DNA from: JACNLC01 sp964607375
GTDB lineage: Bacteria; Fidelibacterota; Marinisomatia; SCGC-AAA003-L08; JACNLC01
DNA length: 37,508 bases
Assembly: GCA_964607375.1 (NCBI GenBank)
Contig: CAZSJY010000013.1
Span: 1-37,508 of the forward strand
Direction of reading: 5' to 3'
In this document: positions 18,423 to 26,561 of the stretch, piece by piece
Layout: each line of letters opens with the position of its first letter
Position numbering within the stretch: position 1 is the stretch's first letter
The notes under the pieces: model-generated
What the model was told of the DNA's origin: nothing
What the model saw: the letters and a program-made list of their open reading frames with translations, nothing else
Database searches by the model: none
Translations under genes and position numbers: made by a program

Positions 18423-20313
18423 GTTGGTCTTCTGAGTTCATCTGTAGCATGTAACCATCACCGGGATTCATAGTATCTAACCCATTTCCGCTATACCAAC
18501 CGAATCCATCGTAATATTGCGCAAAAGAATCTTGGTTCTTCAAAAATTCTCCATTCGGTTGAATGCAATCCAACGCACTACTAACATCTATTGAAGTCTG
18601 AGGAAAATATGCAATCCAATTCCAACCGTCTTCCAATGAAATTGCATAGTTAATCGGTTCACCGCTCAATTCAAAATTTGTGCTTTGAGAAAGTGAAATC
18701 ATGTACATACTCGTTACATCAATTTCATCTAGTCCGTACCAGCCATAGCCATCATAGTATTGTGCAAATCCTGTTTGGTTTTTGATCATTGATGCATTAT
18801 CACCAATCGAACTTAAAACTGAATTCAGACTCATATCCTCATTTTCAATATTAATCGAAAACCAATTCCAGCCATCACTAAATGGGATTTGAAGTGTTGT
18901 TTGTTCACCATCTTCTTCTAATAAATTAAATGGATACTCAACAACTTCTACTGTGATATCGCAATTCCAATCGTTGGTTTCAAAATAGTAAGTTCCATTT
19001 CCAGTTACGGAAACAGAAATGTTACCACCATCCATTTCATCAATTGGATCATTATACCCAATCTCTTCGATGATATCGTAATATTCGTCCCAATCAATTT
19101 CATCAGCCCACAATTCGATTTCAATTGTTGTTTCATCTACATCGAGAAAATCGTCGTAAATTATTTGTTCAAAATACTGTGTTTCTCCATCTTCATCAAA
19201 GTATCTCACCGGAGCATTTATACCTTCTCGATGAATAAGAGATAATGGTTCGTCAATTCCATCGCTGATTAACAACGGAGAATTTGCACGAGTTTGAAAT
19301 ACAATTTCCGCTGGTGCAAAATCCCACCACGGATCGTTTGGTTCATTTATATCATTAACTTGAACTCTAGTAATCGTAACTGAAACTCTTTTTCTACCAG
19401 TAAGAAAATTGGCAACTTGAGTCATCACCGCTTCGGATTCTGCCAAATCATAATGGTTTCGATGAAATTGACTTATTGTTGGAAGTTGATTCAAGTATTG
19501 CGATTGGGAAGTAACCGTATGAAAATACGAATCAGCCAAAGCTACAACTCCATCATTTGCTTGAGGTTCACCTGCTAACAACATCGCATCAGTCAGCATA
19601 TGATCATTAGGACTGTCTTCTGTTGTGCCCAGAAATCCAATGAGAATATTACCAAATAATGGATTATCTGCTTCGATTCTCGGATTGTGCATATTTGTGT
19701 TGCACCAATCATAATGCATATGGTCCACATCAATTGGAGGTGTTCCAAAATCGTCCCAGAGAGATGTTAGGTCTTCATTGCTTGCCGCCCAATTTCCGCA
19801 CACAACACCTTCTGCAGATTGCCATCTTGCAATTTTACCATCACTTGCTAGGTTTTCAATATCTTTCTCAATCAACCATCGTGTAACATAGCTTCCAAAA
19901 CTCCCACTGAAAAAGTTCACCTGCTCTGCACCTGAGCGTTCAATAACAAATTTAGCATATTTCGCCACAATCATCGCATAACGAGGAACTCCACCTCCCC
20001 AAATTGCTGTAATTTGGTTAACATCATTAATGTCAGATTGCGAATAATAATCCGGTGGAGTATCTCCGTAGTATGTTGTTGAAGTAACCACATTTGGTAT
20101 AAATTCAGAACCGGGTTCAATAATATTGGGTAAACCAACGAAATCCGCAAATAAATTCATCGATTCATCCCATAAGTCATCACCAAATACTCCTTCCATT
20201 TCAGCTCCATCCGGATCAAATCCGTGAACAAAAATGGTAACTGTTAGGTTTGGATCGTGAGTGGCAAAAAGACTACTAATAAATAATACAAATAATAATA
20301 TGTGACTTTTCAT
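18412..20313 (-). CDS. Secreted alpha/beta-hydrolase (lipase-like) with GWNW-A/B repeats, sorting domain lost
   Basis: 633 residues; ATG at 20313 behind AAGGAG. Signal peptide about 1-17. About 20-310 is an alpha/beta-hydrolase: oxyanion-side TIFVHGFDPDG at about 26-36, nucleophile elbow FFSGSFGSYVTRWLIE with Ser138 (SxSxG rather than GxSxG), acid Asp254 in NDGVV and base His287 (or His284) in FHRNHYD. This resembles secreted triacylglycerol lipases and PGAP1/lecithin-type esterases. About 310-475 is an acidic beta-rich domain. GWNW-A begins at 481 and GWNW-B at 563; the protein ends right after the second repeat (DQLIY). It lacks a T9SS sorting domain, and a frame-shifted remnant follows the stop. 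It may therefore stay periplasmic or use another route. Gap of 25 bases to the upstream propeller gene. Confidence 0.85.
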   Translation of the reverse strand: MKSHILLFVLFISSLFATHDPNLTVTIFVHGFDPDGAEMEGVFGDDLWDESMNLFADFVGLPNIIEPGSEFIPNVVTSTTYYGDTPPDYYSQSDINDVNQITAIWGGGVPRYAMIVAKYAKFVIERSGAEQVNFFSGSFGSYVTRWLIEKDIENLASDGKIARWQSAEGVVCGNWAASNEDLTSLWDDFGTPPIDVDHMHYDWCNTNMHNPRIEADNPLFGNILIGFLGTTEDSPNDHMLTDAMLLAGEPQANDGVVALADSYFHTVTSQSQYLNQLPTISQFHRNHYDLAESEAVMTQVANFLTGRKRVSVTITRVQVNDINEPNDPWWDFAPAEIVFQTRANSPLLISDGIDEPLSLIHREGINAPVRYFDEDGETQYFEQIIYDDFLDVDETTIEIELWADEIDWDEYYDIIEEIGYNDPIDEMDGGNISVSVTGNGTYYFETNDWNCDITVEVVEYPFNLLEEDGEQTTLQIPFSDGWNWFSINIENEDMSLNSVLSSIGDNASMIKNQTGFAQYYDGYGWYGLDEIDVTSMYMISLSQSTNFELSGEPINYAISLEDGWNWIAYFPQTSIDVSSALDCIQPNGEFLKNQDSFAQYYDGFGWYSGNGLDTMNPGDGYMLQMNSEDQLIY

Positions 20314-20338
20314 TTTAACTTCTCCTTTTCTGCGTTTT

Positions 20339-22015
20339 CTATGGATAGATTAATTCATCGTTGGCATTCATCATCAACATATACCCTTCACCGGGATTCA
20401 TACTTTCCATTCCGTACCATCCATAATCATCATAGTATTGTGCAAAACCACTTTGGTTTTTAATCAAATTCCCGTTTGATTGGATAGAATCCAGAGCAAC
20501 ATTGATATCAGTAGAATTCTGTGGTAAAAATGCAACCCAATTCCAACCTAGCAACAGTTCAATTGTTGCGGTTGAACAATCTACAGGATATCCCTCATAA
20601 TTAAATTCACAACTAGAAGATACACTAATCATAAACATATCGGTTACATCAATAGTTTCAAAACCGTACCAGCCATAATCATCATAATATTGAGCAAAAT
20701 TATCTTGGTTTTTTATCATCGTTCCATTGCTTCCAATAGATTCTAGAACAGTATTCAAACTCATATCATCATTTTCCAGATTTAGTGAGAACCAAGTCCA
20801 ACCTTGATTAAATGGAATGGTGATTAATTCCGGATTATTGTTACCATTATAATAACCATCGTCAAATCGAATAATTCTGGAAATTTTCATATTATTTCCC
20901 CCACACGCAAAACCTCGATGTTCATCAACCATTGATAATCCAAGTAAACCAGCAGGTTCATTGATTGGTTCAAGCAACCAAGACTCTCCACCATCTGTTG
21001 TTCCTACAATTGAAGTACCAGGTTGCCCATCTGGTCCATTTGAATTATATCCAACAGCCCAACCGATATTTTCGTTAACCATTTCAATTTCAACGAGATT
21101 ATGAGTATTTTCAGATGCAAAATGAATTTGCTCCCAATTATTTCCACCATCTGTTGTTTTATAAATTTGCGAAGTAAAATCACCAGATCCGACTGCAATC
21201 CCAAAATTGTCATCAACCATATCAATTCCACTCATATACCCAATCCCAATTGTAGAATGTTGTTGAGCCCAGCTATTTCCACCGTTATTTGAATACCAAA
21301 TTGATGCTTCATAACCTCGTCCATTTGAATTACGATTATTATCCATATTTTCAAAATCAGTAAAATACGGAGGATGTGATACATAATCGTTTCCTGTTCG
21401 TTCTTCTTCGGGCCAAGCTCCTCCAGTAACCCAAATCTTCTGTGATCCATAAAAATCTGCGTATTGAAGTCCGTGACTTGCAGGAACAGTATGTGTAACC
21501 CAATTTGTTCCACCATCATAAGTGGAATACAGACCTTTTATATCATCCCAACCCCAGCCACCAACGAGATGAGCTTCTTGCTCACTAATTGTATTCACAG
21601 AACGGAAACTTGAAATAAAACCATCGGGTGATGGAATTGGATTCCAATTAGTACCTCCGTTCATAGTTGATGCTCCACATCCAGCAGACTCTGGATAATA
21701 CACTATGTAGGTTCCGGAAATATAACCTTTTGAATTATTCGCCATATCGATATCCAGTAAAAATACGGATAAATCCATAGCAGAATATTGCATTGTCCAG
21801 CTTTCTCCTGCATCGGATGAATAATAAATCTGATAAGTGTCGGTTTGTTCATTGGCACCAACTACCCAAACATCATACGGACTTGAACAAGTAACATCTA
21901 ACAAAGTTAGCCATTGTGGAAATTCGTAAACCACTTCCCACTCACCTCGATTGGATAAATTACCAGCAAACAGAATTGAAAATGCAACTGAAAACGCACC
22001 TAAGTACTTTATCAT
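20339..22015 (-). CDS. Secreted BNR/Ycf48-like beta-propeller protein with GWNW-A/B repeats, no sorting domain
   Basis: 558 residues; ATG at 22015 behind AAAGGAG. Signal peptide about 1-17. About 25-390 is a propeller of BNR/Asp-box repeats: YYSSDAGESWTM, TMNGGTNWNP, YSTYDGGTNWVT, WYSNNGGNSWAQ, YKTTDGGNNWEQ and GTTDGGESWLL, separated by GWAVG/GIAVG-type strands as in Ycf48 and sialidase-like proteins. GWNW-A starts at 405 (GWTWFS variant) and GWNW-B at 490; the chain ends at LIYP. No T9SS tail and no remnant are seen. The downstream hydrolase gene begins 25 bases after the stop with the ribosome-binding site in between, so the pair is likely one transcript. No sialidase active-site residues are assigned; a binding or scaffold role is as likely. 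Confidence 0.85.
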   Translation of the reverse strand: MIKYLGAFSVAFSILFAGNLSNRGEWEVVYEFPQWLTLLDVTCSSPYDVWVVGANEQTDTYQIYYSSDAGESWTMQYSAMDLSVFLLDIDMANNSKGYISGTYIVYYPESAGCGASTMNGGTNWNPIPSPDGFISSFRSVNTISEQEAHLVGGWGWDDIKGLYSTYDGGTNWVTHTVPASHGLQYADFYGSQKIWVTGGAWPEEERTGNDYVSHPPYFTDFENMDNNRNSNGRGYEASIWYSNNGGNSWAQQHSTIGIGYMSGIDMVDDNFGIAVGSGDFTSQIYKTTDGGNNWEQIHFASENTHNLVEIEMVNENIGWAVGYNSNGPDGQPGTSIVGTTDGGESWLLEPINEPAGLLGLSMVDEHRGFACGGNNMKISRIIRFDDGYYNGNNNPELITIPFNQGWTWFSLNLENDDMSLNTVLESIGSNGTMIKNQDNFAQYYDDYGWYGFETIDVTDMFMISVSSSCEFNYEGYPVDCSTATIELLLGWNWVAFLPQNSTDINVALDSIQSNGNLIKNQSGFAQYYDDYGWYGMESMNPGEGYMLMMNANDELIYP

Positions 22016-22107
22016 AAGTAACTCCTTTTATTAGTTGAAAGTTAATAAAGTAAAAAGTAAAAAAGTTTACTACTACTTTTCACTTTCATGCTTTCTGCTT
22101 TTACTCT

Positions 22108-22351
22108 TTTATTTAAGTAGAACTAATTTTTGTGTTTTTGTAAGCCCGCCTGCTGAGAGTTTTACAATATAAATTCCAGATGCGAAATTATCGGCATTCC
22201 AAACAACTGAATGATAACCTGCTAATTCAATTCTACTATCTACTAACTGCTCAACCAACTGTCCATTGATATTATAAATTGAGAGTATCACGGAACTTGG
22301 TGCAGGTAGTGAATATCCTATTGTTGTACTAGGATTAAAAGGATTTGGATA
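22108..22351 (-). repeat. 244-bp sorting-domain segment, near-identical copy of 14916-15159
   Basis: See 14916-15159: one silent difference, constant offset of 7192 bases, no insertion or deletion. The upstream neighbours of the segment differ completely between the two genes. Confidence 0.9.
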
Positions 22352-25300
22352 GTTTTGTGATAAACTGTATTCGCTTGGTAACACTTGAGTTTTAAGTAAA
22401 ATCGGTTCAATATCGTTACCCACAATTCCATTAATCTCAAATGGAAGTGTTTCAATTACATCCATCTCGATATTTGAATTTGATCGATAAACCTTAAAAC
22501 TGAATTCTTCTCCAGTTTCACCATAAGTCATTAAGTTGAATGTAAACCTCTCTGTCAATGGGAAATATGTAGCTTCTGTAAAACCTCTACATCCGTTGCC
22601 TACAAATGATGCTAAAATATCGCCCTCATTAATCTTATCATATTCAGCAGTTATCGCCATATTATTCTCAAATTCATACGGATTTACTGACAAACCTAAA
22701 TTTTGATTTTCAATAAATCGTGTTGATTTTGCTACTTTACATAAACATTCAGGTTCTAGATAATATAATTGATCTGCAACATCCATTAACAACATATATC
22801 CTTCACCAGGAAGCATATTTTCTAAACCGCTTCCACTATACCAACCAAAATCTTCATAATAGTTTGCAAAAGAACTTTGGTTTTTTATAAATGATGCGTT
22901 TGGTTCAATTCCTAATAATGCATTGCTCAGAGTTTCACCGCTTTGAGGTAAATACGATATCCAGTTCCATCCTTCAGATAACTCGATTGGAGTTTCCCAA
23001 AAAAGTACCTGGTAGCCGGTATAGGATAATTCAGCATCCACAGAAAGATTTAACATATACATACTTTTTACATCAAAATCATTTAAACCATACCAACCAA
23101 AATCTTCATAGTATGATGCAAATCCAGACTGATTTTTTATTAACACTCCAGCATCACCAATTGATTCCAAAACAGAATTCAAATTCATATCTGTATTTTC
23201 AACATTTATCGAAAACCAATTCCAACCAGCAAAAAATGGTAATTGTATTGTGGCTTGATCGATATCTACCTCTTCTTTAATAAATCCACTCCACGAACAG
23301 AAATACCCGACATCATTTATCCAATAATCAAGATTTTCTTCAACATATTGAGGAAGTCCATCGCAGAGTTCTATTGACATTTCTGCAAGTTGCCATTCAT
23401 TTGGAATAATGTGCCAACTCCAAGGAGAATTAAAACCACCGTTTCCATAATCTAAAGTACCATTTACATGCAAAATTCGCTGCTCTTCCGGTAACGAAAG
23501 TTGTGATTGACAGTCCTGTATTGTTGATGCATCATTCGTTGCTACTATAAACTCGTATTCAGGGGTTGATGGATACCCGTGAATTCCTACTTTATAATAA
23601 ACCATTTCTACTTCGCTTTCCTCAACGATAAATTCTACTGGAATATCAATTTCTGAATTAACAAAATCGTTTGATACAATTCTGATATTTCCGTGGTAGG
23701 TTCCTAATGATAAATCACCAATTGTTGGATCACAAGTAACAGTAATTACTTCTTCATCCCCTGATTGTATAGAACCAGAGGTTGGATCAATAGACAACCA
23801 TCCTATTTCAGAAGTTGTAACTGACATTGTAATATTTGTTGCTCTATGTCCACCATCACCATAAGTATCTTGTATCCAAATTTTCCAATTTCCAATCAAT
23901 TCTTCTTCATTAAATTCGGTCTTTGTAACATTGAAAGATCCGTTTATATCACTCTCAGCAATTTGAACAACTGTACCTAATGGAGATTCAACCCAAAATG
24001 AACCTTCTTGGGGCCAAGAATCCGTACTCCAATCATAACTAATTTCCCAACTTGATATCGTTCCAGCATCGGGTACTGTGAAATCTGTCCACCCAGCTTC
24101 TTGGTAAGTATTTGAATTCCAACTGCTTGAAGAAGGGCTGTTCGGTATTGAATATTCAAATTCGGTTCTAGATTCTACAGAAGTAATCGTGTAAAAATTC
24201 AAATTTCCAGTACCTGAATTTCCTATTGTAAAAGAACTCTGAACAGAATTTTCTAAGTCTGATGTTAACTGTAATGAAAGCACATCTAACTCAATAGATG
24301 GATTCGCGACTGTTGGAAATTCTAAGTAATCAAACCACCCACAATCAGACCCATCTGAAACAAATCCATCTTTCACATACGACCATTTGAAGTTTCTTCC
24401 ACCAGCGTTTACTGGATAAGACACTTGGGTCCAATCAACTTCTCCAGCCCATTGTTCTTGCATAACATCATCAATATAGAAAATGAGGAAATCATAACTA
24501 CTTTCAGACGAAACTTTTACAAAGAAAGATACTTCTCCACCAGCAGCTAATTCCAAGTCAATTGAAGTTGTAGAAGTTTGATAATCTGATATTACACCTG
24601 ACCTTGCAGAATATATTCCATCATAAGCTTGAGTATCATCAACAATCCAATTTTGATTTCCGCTAAATTCCCATTGAGTGCCAAATTCGCCCGTTTCAAA
24701 ACTCTCTGCAGTAGAAACAAATAACTCAAAATCGAATGTCGTATTTTCTGAAGTAACTAGGTAACTTTCAGTAATTGTTGCATAACCTTGATAATAAACT
24801 CGGAATGTATAAATATCTTCTAGAATATTGTTGAATTGATATTGCCCATTTGCATCTGTAAAAACAGGATCGTTTTGAGTATCAACCAACTCTACATTCA
24901 CACCACTAATTGGTAAACCTGTTTCACCATCAGTTACTGTACCCGATACTTGCACACTTTGAGCTAATTCTAACTCAATATCTAAAATTGTTTGTGAATC
25001 ATCTTGAATTGTAACATTCTCTACAGTCTGAGGGATGTACCCATAAGCAGAAAATGTAATATCATAAGAACCATTCTGAAGTAAACGATAATACCTTCCA
25101 AAATTCTCATCGCTGATATAAGGATTTCTAAAACTTCCAGTATTGTCAATTCCATCAACATAAATTTCTGCAACAATTGGATTTCCAGTGTTTGCATCGG
25201 TTACATGTCCAGTTACAGTTGAATGATTAACTCTATCTAATAAAATCATCGCAGCTTCTATGTTATCTTCACAAATACCATCTATCTCATTTGCTGGTGG

Positions 25301-26476
25301 AATAAATTCAGTTCCTAATTCAATAGTAAATGAAAATATGCCGTGTTCTCCATAAGAAAAATCGTCGGTTGTTCCCATACAAGGATACAATTCTAAACTT
25401 TGTTGAGGAGTATAGTGTCCGCCAAATTTAGCAGGAATTGTAACGGCCATATCAGTAGCAAGTTCTTCAAGAGCACCAGCATCTGGAGCAACTGCTCCGT
25501 ATTGATAGCCGAACGGGAAAAGCACCAACTCACTGTAACTATGATAAGTAATTCCTGTTACAAAATGATGTGATTCTATTAATCCTTTCATCGCAAATAT
25601 TTCTGGTTCTGACCAAGCTTCAGGTCCGTGATAAACAGGAGATGAAAAATCATCCGAAGTCCCTATAGAACCCCACTCCCAACCATAATTTCTGTTTGGG
25701 TCAACTCCGTCAGTTCCATAACCTGAATAATTATCTGTATCAAAATCGCCATCTAAATTATTATCGCGGATATTTTTCCGCCACCAAGTATCAATTTGTT
25801 CTGTAACGATTTTATGACCATTTGGATTTACTAATGGAATAAACCAAATTTGTGAATTATTTACATTATCAGTTATCATCTGATCAATACCATAATTATC
25901 AAGAATGTAGTATAAATTTGACATTACAACTTCTAGACTAATTGGTTCGCGAGCGTGATGCTCACCCATATAGTAAACAGATGGTTCATCTTCTTCAATC
26001 TCAACATTGTCAGATACTTTCAAAGCCCAAATTTCGTGATGATAGTTGTCATAAAAAGAATTTCCATTGTCTGAATATTCTTTTCCCCAACTTTCACCAA
26101 CATCGTATAATTGACATAAACCCGGATATTCTGCTTCAATTTGCTGAAGTTCATTCACCACATCTTCATAATTACGATATCCTACTAAGTCTCTGCCAGT
26201 TCTCATCTTTAGATTAGTTTTTAACTGATCCTCAGTTTGAACAATATCAACTACATAACCCAATCCAATTATTCTATCATATTCATTTTGTGATACTACA
26301 ATATCCCAATACTCGTCAGGCTTGTAGCTCGCAACATCATATTTCTTGTGATTAAATTCCTCAATAATAGATTTGTCTGGTTGATGAAATCGGATAACCA
26401 TTCGCTCTTCAGAAAAACTGAATGCAATAATGATTCCAAGATAAATAACTAACAATATACTTTTAACTATACTCAT
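22109..26476 (-). CDS. Secreted M14 zinc carboxypeptidase, large multi-domain, T9SS tail
   Basis: 1455 residues; ATG at 26476 behind GAGGAG. Signal peptide about 1-22; propeptide about 23-95; M14 domain about 97-415. Zinc ligands are His174 and Glu177 (HAREP) and His312 (TYHSY); Arg262 is in DPNRN and the catalytic Glu386 in FTIELGTEF. Two carboxypeptidase-regulatory domains follow (about 419-505 and 508-590), then a jelly-roll domain (about 600-722), a proprotein-convertase P-like domain (about 770-890), an Ig-like segment (about 893-952), a BP74-like domain (about 958-1070), GWNW-A at 1084, GWNW-B at 1169, an ECRGVA module (about 1258-1362) and a T9SS sorting domain (about 1370-1455). It removes C-terminal residues from peptides outside the cell. 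It shares its front half and its tail with the 26562-30701 protein, so the two are paralogues. Confidence 0.92.
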   Translation of the reverse strand: MSIVKSILLVIYLGIIIAFSFSEERMVIRFHQPDKSIIEEFNHKKYDVASYKPDEYWDIVVSQNEYDRIIGLGYVVDIVQTEDQLKTNLKMRTGRDLVGYRNYEDVVNELQQIEAEYPGLCQLYDVGESWGKEYSDNGNSFYDNYHHEIWALKVSDNVEIEEDEPSVYYMGEHHAREPISLEVVMSNLYYILDNYGIDQMITDNVNNSQIWFIPLVNPNGHKIVTEQIDTWWRKNIRDNNLDGDFDTDNYSGYGTDGVDPNRNYGWEWGSIGTSDDFSSPVYHGPEAWSEPEIFAMKGLIESHHFVTGITYHSYSELVLFPFGYQYGAVAPDAGALEELATDMAVTIPAKFGGHYTPQQSLELYPCMGTTDDFSYGEHGIFSFTIELGTEFIPPANEIDGICEDNIEAAMILLDRVNHSTVTGHVTDANTGNPIVAEIYVDGIDNTGSFRNPYISDENFGRYYRLLQNGSYDITFSAYGYIPQTVENVTIQDDSQTILDIELELAQSVQVSGTVTDGETGLPISGVNVELVDTQNDPVFTDANGQYQFNNILEDIYTFRVYYQGYATITESYLVTSENTTFDFELFVSTAESFETGEFGTQWEFSGNQNWIVDDTQAYDGIYSARSGVISDYQTSTTSIDLELAAGGEVSFFVKVSSESSYDFLIFYIDDVMQEQWAGEVDWTQVSYPVNAGGRNFKWSYVKDGFVSDGSDCGWFDYLEFPTVANPSIELDVLSLQLTSDLENSVQSSFTIGNSGTGNLNFYTITSVESRTEFEYSIPNSPSSSSWNSNTYQEAGWTDFTVPDAGTISSWEISYDWSTDSWPQEGSFWVESPLGTVVQIAESDINGSFNVTKTEFNEEELIGNWKIWIQDTYGDGGHRATNITMSVTTSEIGWLSIDPTSGSIQSGDEEVITVTCDPTIGDLSLGTYHGNIRIVSNDFVNSEIDIPVEFIVEESEVEMVYYKVGIHGYPSTPEYEFIVATNDASTIQDCQSQLSLPEEQRILHVNGTLDYGNGGFNSPWSWHIIPNEWQLAEMSIELCDGLPQYVEENLDYWINDVGYFCSWSGFIKEEVDIDQATIQLPFFAGWNWFSINVENTDMNLNSVLESIGDAGVLIKNQSGFASYYEDFGWYGLNDFDVKSMYMLNLSVDAELSYTGYQVLFWETPIELSEGWNWISYLPQSGETLSNALLGIEPNASFIKNQSSFANYYEDFGWYSGSGLENMLPGEGYMLLMDVADQLYYLEPECLCKVAKSTRFIENQNLGLSVNPYEFENNMAITAEYDKINEGDILASFVGNGCRGFTEATYFPLTERFTFNLMTYGETGEEFSFKVYRSNSNIEMDVIETLPFEINGIVGNDIEPILLKTQVLPSEYSLSQNYPNPFNPSTTIGYSLPAPSSVILSIYNINGQLVEQLVDSRIELAGYHSVVWNADNFASGIYIVKLSAGGLTKTQKLVLLK

Positions 26477-26561
26477 CTTACTTCTCCTCTTTTTTATTTT
26501 AAGACCAAAATACGAAAATTTTACTATTAAAAATCAATATCCAATTTTCTTTTTAGGCAAA

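Noticed and set aside
22016..22108. Promoter or terminator between the propeller gene and the M14 gene
   Set aside because: Only AT-rich sequence with TTTACT-like runs; no hairpin or clear promoter boxes.
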